Below are positions 1 through 8,644 of a stretch of 64,000 nt of DNA, piece after piece. The stretch covers positions 110,079-174,078 of the forward strand of contig NZ_LROM01000147.1 of the NCBI RefSeq assembly GCF_001758785.1. Reading direction: 5' to 3'. Each line of letters opens with the position of its first letter. Within the stretch, counting starts at the first letter, position 1. The position numbers and the translations under genes were made by a program. Source of the DNA: Duganella phyllosphaerae. Lineage in GTDB: Bacteria > Pseudomonadota > Gammaproteobacteria > Burkholderiales > Burkholderiaceae_D. The notes under the pieces were generated by a model, which was not told where the DNA came from, did not search any database, and saw nothing but the letters and a program-made list of their open reading frames with translations.

Positions 1-1367
1 CAAAAACCAACTTCGTTTGCACCGAGTGCGGCAACGTCGCCAACAAGTGGACCGGCCAGTGTTCGGCCTGCCAGCAGTGGAACACCATGGTGGAGAGCGT
101 GGTCGAGCAGGGCGGCAACAACCGCTATTCGCAGCCGCAACACCTGGCGCTGGCGCAGACGGCGCCGGTGCTGTCGCTGGCCGATATCGACGCCATCGAC
201 GTGCCGCGCTTCGGTACCGGCATCGAGGAATTCGACCGCGTGCTCGGCGGTGGCCTGGTCAGCGGCGGCGTGGTGCTGATCGGCGGCGACCCCGGCATCG
301 GCAAATCGACCTTGCTGTTGCAGGCGCTGGCCAATGTGTCTCACATGAAGCGGGTGCTGTATGTCAGCGGCGAGGAATCGGGCGCGCAGATCGCGCTGCG
401 CGCCAAGCGCCTGATGATCGACGCCCGCGATTTGAAACTGCAGGCCGAGATCCAGCTGGAAAAAATCCTCGGCACCCTGGCCGACCTGAAGCCGGAAGTG
501 GCGGTGATCGACTCGATCCAGACCGTGTATTCCGATGCGCTCAGCTCGGCGCCGGGCTCGGTGGCGCAGGTGCGCGAATGCGCGGCGCAGCTCACGCGCG
601 CTGCCAAGCAGACCGGCGTGACCATCATCCTGGTCGGCCACGTCACCAAGGAAGGTGCGCTGGCCGGACCGCGCGTGCTCGAACACATCGTCGATACCGT
701 GCTGTATTTCGAGGGTGACAATCACTCGAGCTTCCGCCTGGTGCGGGCGATCAAGAATCGCTTCGGCGCGGTGAACGAGCTGGGCGTATTTGCCATGACC
801 GAAAAAGGCCTGAAGGGCGTTTCGAATCCGTCGGCATTGTTCTTGTCGCAACACGATAACCAGGTGCCGGGCTCGTGCGTGATGGTGACGCAGGAAGGCA
901 CGCGGCCGCTGCTGGTGGAAATCCAGGCGCTGGTCGACGCCAGCCATTTGCCCAACGCACGGCGGCTGTCGGTGGGCCTCGAGCAGAATCGCCTGGCCAT
1001 GCTGCTGGCGGTGTTGCACCGCCATGCCGGCATTGCCGCGTTCGACCAGGACGTGTTCATCAACGCGGTGGGCGGCGTGAAAATCACCGAACCGGCGGCC
1101 GACCTGGCCGTGCTGCTGGCGATTAATTCGTCGATGCGCAACAAGCCGCTGCCGCGCGGCTTCGTGGTGTTTGGCGAGGTGGGGCTGGCCGGCGAAATCC
1201 GTCCCGCCCCGCGTGGCCAGGAGCGCCTGCGCGAAGCGGCCAAGCTCGGTTTCTCGATCGCCATGATCCCGAGCGCCAACGCGCCCAAGCAACCGATCGA
1301 AGGGATGACGATTATTGCGGTGGATCGCATCGACGACGCCTTCAACAAGCTGCGCGAAATCCAATAA
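1..1367 (+). CDS. radA: DNA repair protein RadA (5' end just outside window)
   Basis: RadA is a RecA-like ATPase that promotes branch migration during recombinational repair. The reading frame is open from base 3, giving 454 visible residues, so only the first few residues are missing compared with the usual length of about 455-460. Visible in order: a four-cysteine zinc finger (C-X2-C at 18-29 and C-X2-C at 60-71), a Walker A motif GGDPGIGKST near 282-311, the RadA-specific KNRFG motif near 752-766, and a Lon-protease-like C-terminal domain. An internal ATG at 87 should not be taken as the start, because the zinc finger lies upstream of it. The gene ends 62 bases before the PilZ gene. Identification is secure. 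Confidence 0.96.
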   Translation, partial: KTNFVCTECGNVANKWTGQCSACQQWNTMVESVVEQGGNNRYSQPQHLALAQTAPVLSLADIDAIDVPRFGTGIEEFDRVLGGGLVSGGVVLIGGDPGIGKSTLLLQALANVSHMKRVLYVSGEESGAQIALRAKRLMIDARDLKLQAEIQLEKILGTLADLKPEVAVIDSIQTVYSDALSSAPGSVAQVRECAAQLTRAAKQTGVTIILVGHVTKEGALAGPRVLEHIVDTVLYFEGDNHSSFRLVRAIKNRFGAVNELGVFAMTEKGLKGVSNPSALFLSQHDNQVPGSCVMVTQEGTRPLLVEIQALVDASHLPNARRLSVGLEQNRLAMLLAVLHRHAGIAAFDQDVFINAVGGVKITEPAADLAVLLAINSSMRNKPLPRGFVVFGEVGLAGEIRPAPRGQERLREAAKLGFSIAMIPSANAPKQPIEGMTIIAVDRIDDAFNKLREIQ

Positions 1368-1429
1368 AGCTGTATTGTTACGTGTTTGGTAGAGCAATAG
1401 TGCTCTTTACGTAATAAAAGGACAGGAAA

Positions 1430-1750
1430 TTGTTAGTCGATCAACGCTCCGCCGCACGCAAAATCGTGCGCGCCAAGGCAGTCGTGGTAATGGATGGCCT
1501 GCCGCCAGAGCCAGGTCGGACCATCGATATCAGCGGCACCGGTGTCTCGCTCACCTACGACCACAAGCTGGCGGTTGGCCACATGGGCCAGGTCACGTTC
1601 GAGCTGTTCATGGACGGCAAGGGCCAACTGGTGAACAGCCGCTGCAAGGTCAACTACTGCATCTTCAGCGGCGACCAGTTCAAGATCGGCTTCACCTTCG
1701 TCAGCCCCGACCTGGCGACCATGGCGACTGTCAACAAGTTCCTGCGCTGA
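1430..1750 (+). CDS. PilZ domain protein (c-di-GMP receptor type)
   Basis: This 106-residue protein consists of little more than one PilZ domain. Both c-di-GMP-binding signatures are present: R10-x-x-x-R14 (RKIVR) near the N-terminus and D33-I-S-G-T-G38, which fits the [D/N]xSxxG motif. I chose the TTG at 1430 because an AGGA-type ribosome binding site (AAAGGACAGG) sits just upstream and both halves of the RxxxR motif are then included. It probably acts as a small cytoplasmic c-di-GMP effector, but its partner cannot be deduced: neither radA nor the downstream CoA-transferase is a usual c-di-GMP target. It is followed by about 240 bases with no convincing gene. Confidence 0.85.
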   Translation: MLVDQRSAARKIVRAKAVVVMDGLPPEPGRTIDISGTGVSLTYDHKLAVGHMGQVTFELFMDGKGQLVNSRCKVNYCIFSGDQFKIGFTFVSPDLATMATVNKFLR

Positions 1751-1988
1751 TACTGTCTTATCCGCCGGAGTGCCGCGACGGTGGTCATTCTGCACGCATC
1801 GCCTTTTGATATTCCAGGCCATCGACCGGAGGCGCCGGGTCTGGTTTTCATACCGCTCGTAATTGCATCAATGCTGCACGTCTTGTATTTAGGCCATCGT
1901 TCTTCCCATGTTGACGATTCAAATCAAGATTGACCGCTGGCGCGCGCAGTTCTAAGCTCGGCGCACGATCACTGCTGAGAGGAACCCC

Positions 1989-3392
1989 ATGACTGCGCTC
2001 TCCCACCACCTGCTGGCCACCATCTGGTCGGCGCTGGAACTGCCGGCGCCGGACACCGATGCTGTCAGCTTTACCGGCCACGCCAACTTGCCATCGTACT
2101 ACGCGGTGACCGATCTGGCTGCCGCCTCGATCGGCGCAGCGGCATTGGCGATGCGCGAGCTGGCCGCGCTGCAGGGCGCAAGCGAGGCGCCGGTCAGCGT
2201 GGACCGCCGCCTTGCCTCGCTGTGGTTCGGCTGGTCGCTGGCGCCGGTCGGCTGGGAGCGCCCGGCGTTGTGGGATGCGGTGGCTGGCGACTATGCCTGT
2301 CTCGACGGCTGGATACGGTTGCACACCAACGCGCCGCACCACCGCCGCGCTGCACTCGACGTGCTCGGCTGCACGCCCGACCGCCAGGCCGTCGAACAGG
2401 CGGTGGCGCAGTGGCAGGGGGCGGCGCTGGAAGCGGCGATGGTGGCCAATCGCGGCTGCGCCGCGCAGATGCGCTCGGCCGGCGACTGGCACGCGCATCC
2501 ACAAGGACTGGCGGTCGCCAGCGAGCCGCTGATCGCCTTCGACACGCGGCCATGCGGCGGGGCGGTCGCGTGGGCCGGCACGAGGACAGGTACAAGGACC
2601 GGCACCGAAGCGCGGCCGCTGGCTGGTGTAAAAGTGCTCGATTTGACGCGGGTGCTGGCCGGTCCCGTGGCCACGCGCTTTCTGGCCGGTTACGGCGCCG
2701 AGGTGCTGCGCATCGATGCGCCGGACTGGAACGAGCCGGGCGTGATTCCCGAAGTCACTCCGGGCAAGCGCTGCGCCCGGCTTGACCTGCACCACGCCCC
2801 CGACCGCGCCGTGTTCGAGCAACTGCTGGCCGAAGCGGACGTGCTGGTGCATGGCTACCGGCCCGAAGCACTGGCACGACTTGGCTATGATGAAAACTAT
2901 CGCCGGCAAGCCAATCCCGGCCTGGTCGATGTGTGCCTCGACGCCTACGGCTGGAGCGGACCATGGACCGGTCGGCGTGGCTTCGACAGCCTGGTGCAGA
3001 TGAGTTGCGGCATCGCCGCTCACGGCATGCAGGCCAGCGGCGCCGGCAAGCCGGTGCCCTTGCCGGTGCAGGCGCTCGATCATGCCACCGGCTATTTGAT
3101 GGCGGCAGCCGTGGTGCGCGGCTTGATCACGCGGGTGACGCAGCAGCGCGCCACGCAGGCACGGCTGTCGCTGGCGCGCACGGCGGCCTTGCTGATGACC
3201 ACCGAGGGCGAAATCGGTGGCGTCCAGCTGGCGCCGGTTGCGCCCGACGATTACGCACTGGCACTCGAGCACACCGCCTGGGGACCGGCGCGGCGCTTGC
3301 GTGCGCCGGTGGCCGTTGCCGGCATGGCGATGGCGTGGCGGCAGGGCGCCAGCGACCTTGGTTCGGCGCCGGCGCAATGGGCCGCGCCATAA
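1989..3392 (+). CDS. Class III CoA-transferase (CaiB/BaiF family)
   Basis: The C-terminal part, from about residue 212 (GVKVLDLTRVLAGP), is a clear family III CoA-transferase fold: the conserved LAGP segment, then GYRP, then GFDSLVQ. Asp333 in GFD matches the catalytic aspartate that carries the acyl-CoA anhydride intermediate in formyl-CoA transferases. The N-terminal 190 residues look like a diverged second family III half. The two parts are joined by a linker built from a repeated 12-base unit (2577-2606) that encodes alternating GTRT. At 467 residues it is longer than the usual ~400. The substrate cannot be predicted and no acyl-CoA ligase or dehydrogenase lies nearby. The start is supported by GAGAGGAACCCC just upstream. 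Confidence 0.85.
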   Translation: MTALSHHLLATIWSALELPAPDTDAVSFTGHANLPSYYAVTDLAAASIGAAALAMRELAALQGASEAPVSVDRRLASLWFGWSLAPVGWERPALWDAVAGDYACLDGWIRLHTNAPHHRRAALDVLGCTPDRQAVEQAVAQWQGAALEAAMVANRGCAAQMRSAGDWHAHPQGLAVASEPLIAFDTRPCGGAVAWAGTRTGTRTGTEARPLAGVKVLDLTRVLAGPVATRFLAGYGAEVLRIDAPDWNEPGVIPEVTPGKRCARLDLHHAPDRAVFEQLLAEADVLVHGYRPEALARLGYDENYRRQANPGLVDVCLDAYGWSGPWTGRRGFDSLVQMSCGIAAHGMQASGAGKPVPLPVQALDHATGYLMAAAVVRGLITRVTQQRATQARLSLARTAALLMTTEGEIGGVQLAPVAPDDYALALEHTAWGPARRLRAPVAVAGMAMAWRQGASDLGSAPAQWAAP

Positions 3393-3419
3393 AAAAAGCC
3401 GGCGCACCAGGGCGCCGGC
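3391..3419 (-). terminator. Intrinsic terminator of the siderophore receptor gene
   Basis: An 8-bp GC-only stem (3398-3405 pairing with 3412-3419) is followed on the minus strand by seven T residues (3397-3391). It lies 21 bases past the receptor stop codon. Its T-tract overlaps the CoA-transferase stop codon, so the convergent genes are packed end to end around one hairpin. On the plus strand there is no T-run. Confidence 0.85.
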
Positions 3420-3440
3420 CGTGACTACCGGATCACACCA

Positions 3441-5642
3441 TCAGAAACGGTACTTGAGCGTGCCGCTCACGCTGCGCGGCGCCTGGAAATTGAGCTGGTT
3501 GAACGCTGCCGACATGCCGAAATGACGCTTGTCGGTGAGGTTGTTGACGTTCAGTTGCGCCGACCAGTTTGGGTTGATCTCGTAGCGCGCCATCAGGTTC
3601 ACCAGGGCGTACGAATCCTGCTGCAGGCGGTTGTTGGTGGTGTTGCCTGCCGGCGCGCTCGAGGTGACCGTGTAGGTCTGGCCTTGCCAGTTGACGCCGC
3701 CACCCACCGTCAGGCCCGCCAGGGCGCCATCGAGTCGATAGGTGGTGAACACGCGGAACAGGTCGCGCGGGTAGTTGCTGTTGAACGGATCGCCGCTGGC
3801 GGTCTGGGCGCTGTAGTGCGTGTAACCGGCGTTGGCGTTCCAGCCGCGCGCCAGTTCGCCCGAGACTTCGAGCTCGACACCCTTGCTGGTGGCGCCCCGT
3901 ACGGCTTCGGAATACGTGTCGGCAGTACCGGGAATCACGCCCACTGCCTGCGCCAGGTTGTCCTGGCGAATCTTGAACAGCGCCAGCGAGGCGTTGACGC
4001 GGCCATCGAGGAACTCGCCCTTGACGCCGGCTTCGACATTCTTGCCGCGGATCGGGTCGAGCGTCACGCGGTTGATATCGACCGCATTTTGCGGCTGGAA
4101 GATTTCCGTGTAGCTGGTGTAGACCGAGTAATGCTTGCTGACGTCATAGATCAGGCCCGCGTATGGCGTGATTTCGTCGTCGAACTTGAGGCGGTACGGC
4201 GTGGCGCCGGCCAGGTTGCCGGTTTTTTCGTACTTGGTCACGCGGGCGCCGACGATCAGCTTGAGCGGATCGGCCAGCGAGAAGCGGCCCACGCCATACA
4301 GGCCGTCCTGGGTGGTTTCCGAACGCTGGTAGAACGTGCGCGCGCCCCAGGTTGGCGGCGCATAGGCGGACGGGTTCCAGTTGTTGAAGTCGGCAGGCGC
4401 CGGAGCGACGAACAGGCCCAGGCCGTAGTCGGCCCCGCGCGTGTCGGAATTGAATTTTTGCTTGGCGTGCATGTAACCGAATGCCGCTTCGTGCTGGCGG
4501 CCGCCGAGGTCGAACGCGCCGCTCAGGTGCAGGCCCGCGTCTTCCTGCTTGGTTTCGGTAATGTACCAGCCGGCCGAAGCGCCCATGCCGGTGCCGGTGG
4601 CGCGGTCCGGGTTGCCGTACAGGTAGAGCAACACCGAGTCCGACTTGCGCTTGCCGTTGGAATAGGTGGCGCGCACCTTCCAGCCGTTGTCGAACGTGTG
4701 TTCGAGGTTGGCGAAGGCGTTGTTGTACGAGGTGTCCCAGCGCGACCAGTCGACGCTCGAGGTTTTCGATTCGTCCCAGTTGGTGCGCGAACCATCGGCA
4801 TACCAGTAGGGCAGGCCGCCCCACATCGGGTGATCGGTGTCGGTCTTCTGGCGGCTGTAGCCCACCGAGAGCAGCGTGCGCGGGGTCAGGTCCGCTTCGA
4901 CGGTGCCGTAGAAGGTGCTGTTGTCCTTGCTCAGCTTGTCGGTGAAGCTGTCGGCTTTCTGGATTTCGCCCACCACGCGGGCGCGCACGTTGCCGGACTG
5001 GGTGAGCGGCGTGGACACGTCGACCGTGCCACGGCGGTCGCTCCAGCTGCCGAGCGCCACTTCTGCGGTGCCGGTCAGCTGCTTGCTGGTGGCGCGCTTG
5101 CGCACCAGGTTGATGGCGGCCGATGGATTGCCGGCGCCGGTCATCAGGCCGGTGGCGCCGCGCACGATTTCCACGCGGTCGTACATGGCCAGGCTGCTGA
5201 GGATCTCGCCGCCGCTCCATTGCTGTTCCCAGGTGGTGGGAATGCCATCCATTTGCAGGTTGTCGATCTCGAAGCCGCGCGAATTGAAGTCGGCGCGGTT
5301 GCTTTCGTACTGGTTGACCGCCACGCCGGTGGCGTTGTTGATCACGTCGGACACGGTTTGCAGGCCCTGGTCTTCGATCCGCTGCTGGGTGATCACGGTG
5401 ACCGACTGCGGCGTCTGGCGCAGCGACAGGTCGAGCGGGGTGGCGGTGCGGGCATTGCGGACGGCGTACGTGCCAGAAGTGTCGTCCGACTTGATGCCGG
5501 AGACAGTCACCTGCGGCAGTACCGCATCCTTGCCGGTTTCTTCGGCCTGGGCCAGCAATGGTAAACATGGTAGAGCAAGCGCGACAGCGACCGCGAGACG
5601 ATGGAGGTGAAGACCCGTGCGGGCGTGTGCTTGCTGATTCAT
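3441..5642 (-). CDS. TonB-dependent siderophore receptor (FhuE/FpvA type)
   Basis: This is an outer-membrane beta-barrel that takes up a ferric siderophore using TonB energy. The 733 residues contain a signal peptide (1-33, cleavage after AQA), a TonB-box-like LPQVTVSG segment near residue 42, a plug domain with the typical TPQSVTVITQ and VEIVRGATGLMTGAGNPSAA segments, and a barrel that ends in a C-terminal aromatic residue (KYRF). The plug wording is that of the TonB-siderophore receptor subfamily that transports hydroxamates or mixed ligands. Length is normal. A Fur-like site lies about 55-75 bases upstream, fitting iron repression. No siderophore synthesis or inner-membrane transporter genes are adjacent, so it may import a foreign siderophore. 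Confidence 0.93.
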   Translation of the reverse strand: MNQQAHARTGLHLHRLAVAVALALPCLPLLAQAEETGKDAVLPQVTVSGIKSDDTSGTYAVRNARTATPLDLSLRQTPQSVTVITQQRIEDQGLQTVSDVINNATGVAVNQYESNRADFNSRGFEIDNLQMDGIPTTWEQQWSGGEILSSLAMYDRVEIVRGATGLMTGAGNPSAAINLVRKRATSKQLTGTAEVALGSWSDRRGTVDVSTPLTQSGNVRARVVGEIQKADSFTDKLSKDNSTFYGTVEADLTPRTLLSVGYSRQKTDTDHPMWGGLPYWYADGSRTNWDESKTSSVDWSRWDTSYNNAFANLEHTFDNGWKVRATYSNGKRKSDSVLLYLYGNPDRATGTGMGASAGWYITETKQEDAGLHLSGAFDLGGRQHEAAFGYMHAKQKFNSDTRGADYGLGLFVAPAPADFNNWNPSAYAPPTWGARTFYQRSETTQDGLYGVGRFSLADPLKLIVGARVTKYEKTGNLAGATPYRLKFDDEITPYAGLIYDVSKHYSVYTSYTEIFQPQNAVDINRVTLDPIRGKNVEAGVKGEFLDGRVNASLALFKIRQDNLAQAVGVIPGTADTYSEAVRGATSKGVELEVSGELARGWNANAGYTHYSAQTASGDPFNSNYPRDLFRVFTTYRLDGALAGLTVGGGVNWQGQTYTVTSSAPAGNTTNNRLQQDSYALVNLMARYEINPNWSAQLNVNNLTDKRHFGMSAAFNQLNFQAPRSVSGTLKYRF

Positions 5643-5696
5643 GGTTGTAAAAGGTTCCCGTTAGTAAAACAAAAATTGAAACTGCCAGACGAAAAG

Positions 5697-5718
5697 CGCA
5701 ATGATAACGATTCGCATT
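5697..5718 (-). promoter_or_regulatory. Putative Fur box upstream of the siderophore receptor
   Basis: The segment AATGATAACGATTCGCATT (5700-5718) matches 12 of 19 positions of the classical GATAATGATAATCATTATC Fur consensus and has inverted AATG...CATT ends. It lies 55 bases upstream of the receptor start, where iron repression is expected. An 11-base direct repeat AAAGTCAATGA occurs twice just beyond it (5721-5731 and 5753-5763); its role is unknown. Confidence 0.6.
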
Positions 5719-5900
5719 ACAAAGTCAATGACAGACTGGTAATTGTGCATTGAAAGTCAATGATCCATAAGGAAGAGAGCTGCCAACAGGTAACGGCAGT
5801 GTAATGAGGCAAAATTGCCGGTCTGTTCATCGCTTTGAAATACAGTTTCTGTAGCATACTGTTGGTATATATAACTGCCGACATCAGCCGAGACCCCGCT

Positions 5901-7307
5901 ATGGCCATCAATCCGCTTACCAGTTCCGCCAGCAACGCCGCCGGCGCTGCCGCCTCCCCGATCAGCGCCGACGTCTACAAGCGCGTCGAACAGACCATGC
6001 TGTCGCAAAACAATGGCGCCACCAAGCTCAACGCCGCGCTCACCAGCAGCCAGACCAAGCTGTCGGGCCTGGGCCAGTTGCAAAGCGCGCTGTCGAATTT
6101 CCAGTCCATCGCTGCGGCGCTGACCGGCAGCGGCCTGTCCACCTCGGCCGCCAGTTCCGATAAAACCGTGGCCACGTCCACGTCCACCGGCGGCGCCAAG
6201 GCCGGCACGTACGCGATCAATGTGCAGCAACTGGCGCAGGGCCAGTTTCTGACCAGTGCCGAGTTCAGTTCCGCCACCGCCAAGGTCGGCACCGGCGCGC
6301 CCACCACCGTCAAGATCGACTTCGGCACTGCCGGCGACAAGGGTTTCACCACCAACGGCACGGCGACCAGCAAGACCATTTCCATCGACAGCAGCAACAA
6401 CACGGTCGAGGGCATCGCGGCCGCGTTCAAGGCGGCCGGCGTGGACGTCAAGGTGGAGAAGGGCGACGACGGCAAGGTGTCGTTGTCGATCGCCGGCCAG
6501 AGCGGCGAAGGCAACAGCATGCGCATCAGCGTCAGCGGCGACGCCGCGCTGAAAAACCTGCTCGGCTACGATCCCGACGAAAAAGGCAAGCAGGGCTTCA
6601 AGCAAACCACGGCCGCCCAGGACGCCATCCTGACGGTCGATGGTAAAGAGATCAAGAGCGCGAGCAATACGCTGGACAAGAACAAGGGCATCGAGGGCGC
6701 CGCGCTCACGCTCACCGGCAAGGGCAAGGCCGACATCACCATCAGCCAGGACGCCAGCAAGATCGGCGATAACCTGAAAACCTTCGTGGCCGCCTACAAT
6801 GACCTCAACGCCAAGCTGAAAACCCTGTCCAGTGGCGCCCTCAAGGGCGATACCGCGATCGGCCAGGTCACCATGCAGATGGACCTGCTGCTCAAGACCG
6901 GGGGCGGCAACGTCTCGACGTCGGCGCTGGCGGCCGCTGGCGTGAGCCAAGGCAAGGACGGCAACCTGGTAATCGACGACAAGAAGATGCAGGCGGCGAT
7001 TACGGCCGACTCGTCGCAGGTGGCCAAGCTGTTCACCAACGACGGCAAGGGCCTGGCCGACCTGATGGGCGCCAAGGCCAGGTCGTTTACCGATAAAAGC
7101 AGCGTGATCAGCCGCGAGACCACCCAGGCCAACCGCGAACTCGACGCCACCAACACCAAGCGCGCCGCGCTGACCAAGGCGCTCACGGCCCAGGCCACCG
7201 CGCTGGCGGCGCTGTACTCGGCGCAGTCGCAGACCGGCACCGGCGGCGGCATGTTCGGCACCGGCGGCGCCGGGTCCACCGGCACGCTGTTCGATATGCT
7301 TGGCTGA
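5901..7307 (+). CDS. FliD-like flagellar hook-associated protein 2 (solitary)
   Basis: The protein has FliD features: an N-terminal region rich in Ser, Thr, Asn and Ala (LTSSQTKLSGLGQLQSALSNFQS), the conserved AGTYAINVQQLAQGQ segment near residue 100, a central variable domain, and a C-terminal FliD_C region (ITISQDASKIGDNLKTFVAAYNDLN). FliD caps the flagellar filament and helps flagellin polymerise. I start at 5901 because MAINPLTS is the natural FliD beginning; an in-frame extension back to a TTG at 5835 adds residues unlike FliD. At 468 residues it is in the normal range. No fliC, fliS, flaG or other flagellar gene is in the window, which is unusual. It could be an extra cap for an alternative filament or an adhesin-like secreted protein. 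Confidence 0.8.
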   Translation: MAINPLTSSASNAAGAAASPISADVYKRVEQTMLSQNNGATKLNAALTSSQTKLSGLGQLQSALSNFQSIAAALTGSGLSTSAASSDKTVATSTSTGGAKAGTYAINVQQLAQGQFLTSAEFSSATAKVGTGAPTTVKIDFGTAGDKGFTTNGTATSKTISIDSSNNTVEGIAAAFKAAGVDVKVEKGDDGKVSLSIAGQSGEGNSMRISVSGDAALKNLLGYDPDEKGKQGFKQTTAAQDAILTVDGKEIKSASNTLDKNKGIEGAALTLTGKGKADITISQDASKIGDNLKTFVAAYNDLNAKLKTLSSGALKGDTAIGQVTMQMDLLLKTGGGNVSTSALAAAGVSQGKDGNLVIDDKKMQAAITADSSQVAKLFTNDGKGLADLMGAKARSFTDKSSVISRETTQANRELDATNTKRAALTKALTAQATALAALYSAQSQTGTGGGMFGTGGAGSTGTLFDMLG

Positions 7308-7332
7308 AGGCGGGCCTGAAATCCAAACGAAC

Positions 7333-7348
7333 CGCTTGCGCGCAAGCG
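7333..7348 (+). terminator. Perfect 16-base palindrome downstream of the fliD-like gene
   Basis: CGCTTGCGCGCAAGCG is a perfect palindrome 25 bases after the fliD-like stop codon. It can form a short hairpin but has no T-run, so it is only a weak terminator candidate; it could equally be a protein-binding site upstream of the next gene. Confidence 0.3.
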
Positions 7349-7398
7349 TCCGATGCCCGATCATCACGGCTTGTGTATGAATCCCACTCGGAGGTGTT

Positions 7399-8505
7399 AT
7401 GGCAGGAAAGTTCGTTGGCGTGCTGGCGGTGGCAGGTTGGATGGTGACTGGCCTGGCGCAAGCCCAGGCGCAAGAGGAAAAAGTCCTCAACATCTATAAC
7501 TGGTCCGACTATATCGCGGAAGACACGGTCAAGAATTTCGAGAAAGAGACCGGCATCAAGGTGCGCTATGATGTTTTCGATAACAACGAAATCCTGAACT
7601 CCAAGCTCGTGGCCGGCAAATCGGGCTACGACGTCGTGGTGCCCACCGCCCAGTGGGCGCGCCTGCAAATCGAAGGCAAGCTGCTGCGCAAGCTCGACAA
7701 ATCGAAGCTGCCCAACCTGAAAAACCTCGACCCGGCGATCCAGGCCAAGCTGGCCAGCATCGACCCGAACAACGAATACCTGGTGGACTGGCTGTGGGGT
7801 TACACCACGGTCGGCATCAACGTCAACAAAGTGAAGGCCGCGCTGGGCGGCATGCCGATGCCGGCCAATGCCTGGGACCTGGTGTTCGATCCCAAGTATG
7901 CCGCCAAGGTCAAGTCGTGCGGCGTGTCGTTCCTCGATTCGCCGTCCGAAGTGCTGCCTGCCGCGCTGATGTACTTGGGCAAACCGGCGTACTCGAAGAG
8001 CGCCGCCGACTACGCGGAAGCGGGCAAGCTGCTGCAAACCATCCGTCCCAACGTCACCTTGTTCAGCTCGTCGGGTTACATCAACGACATGGCCAATGGC
8101 GCGGTGTGCGTGGCGCTGGGCTGGTCCGGTGATATCAACATCGCCCGTCAACGCGCGCTGGACGCCAAGAACGGTAACGTGATCGAAGTGCTGGTGCCGA
8201 AAACCCCGGCCGCGCTGGTGTTCGACACCATGGCCATCCCGGCCGACGCCCCGCACCCGAACAACGCCCACCTGTGGATCAACTACATCATGCGCCCCGA
8301 AGTGCATGCCAGCCTGACCAACAAGGTGTTCTACGCCAATCCGAATACGGCCAGCATGAAGTTCGTGCGCAAGGATATCGCCGGCAACAAGACCATCTTC
8401 CTGTCCGATGCCGACAAGCAGCGCATGGCGGCGCCGGAAGCGGTGCCAGCCGATATCCGCCGCGTGATTACGCGCACGTACACCAAGTTCAAGACCGGCC
8501 GCTAG
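7399..8505 (+). CDS. Polyamine ABC transporter substrate-binding protein (PotF type)
   Basis: A periplasmic binding protein for putrescine or spermidine. The 368 residues start with a signal peptide (cleavage near AQAQA, about residue 25) and continue directly into the family opening VLNIYNWSDYIAEDTVKNFEKETGIKV. Further family segments are LWGYTTVGINVNK and GDINIARQRA, where aromatic and acidic residues bind the diamine. Start is supported by CGGAGG seven bases upstream. No potG, potH or potI genes are adjacent, so it is an orphan binding protein that must share permease components encoded elsewhere, or serve as a sensor subunit. A hairpin (7 bp, 8510-8516 with 8521-8527) follows the stop and precedes a REPIN-like repeat. 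Confidence 0.92.
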   Translation: MAGKFVGVLAVAGWMVTGLAQAQAQEEKVLNIYNWSDYIAEDTVKNFEKETGIKVRYDVFDNNEILNSKLVAGKSGYDVVVPTAQWARLQIEGKLLRKLDKSKLPNLKNLDPAIQAKLASIDPNNEYLVDWLWGYTTVGINVNKVKAALGGMPMPANAWDLVFDPKYAAKVKSCGVSFLDSPSEVLPAALMYLGKPAYSKSAADYAEAGKLLQTIRPNVTLFSSSGYINDMANGAVCVALGWSGDINIARQRALDAKNGNVIEVLVPKTPAALVFDTMAIPADAPHPNNAHLWINYIMRPEVHASLTNKVFYANPNTASMKFVRKDIAGNKTIFLSDADKQRMAAPEAVPADIRRVITRTYTKFKTGR

Positions 8506-8528
8506 ATCCGGTCCGCATCGGCGGACCG

Positions 8529-8627
8529 CCACGTAGGCGGGAATCCAATTTTTGCGCGCCGGGTTGGCTCAAGCCAAGGTCAACCTTGTTCGACGACACT
8601 GGATTCCCGCCTGCGCGGGAATGACGA
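8529..8627. repeat. REPIN-like inverted repeat pair, copy A
   Basis: The right unit (8600-8627) is the 28-base sequence that begins TGGATTCCCGCCTGCGCGGG, itself a short hairpin. The left unit (about 8529-8548) is the same element inverted, but only its TGGATTCCCGCCT part is intact. Two related pairs occur at 30709-30787 and 36486-36599. The pair fills the space between the convergent polyamine-binding and sixA genes. Confidence 0.75.
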
Positions 8628-8644
8628 ATCTGCCGCTACTGGAC

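Noticed and set aside
1751..1988. Gene on either strand between the PilZ and CoA-transferase genes
   Set aside because: Frames here lack ribosome binding sites and domain signals, and those on the minus strand read on as antisense of their neighbours.
3522..5564. 680-codon plus-strand frame opposite the siderophore receptor
   Set aside because: Antisense shadow; the receptor on the minus strand has signal peptide, plug, barrel, terminator and Fur site.
5858..5885. Sigma-28 promoter ahead of the fliD-like gene
   Set aside because: GCCGACAT at 5877-5884 resembles the -10 GCCGATAA, but there is no TAAA element 15 bases upstream.
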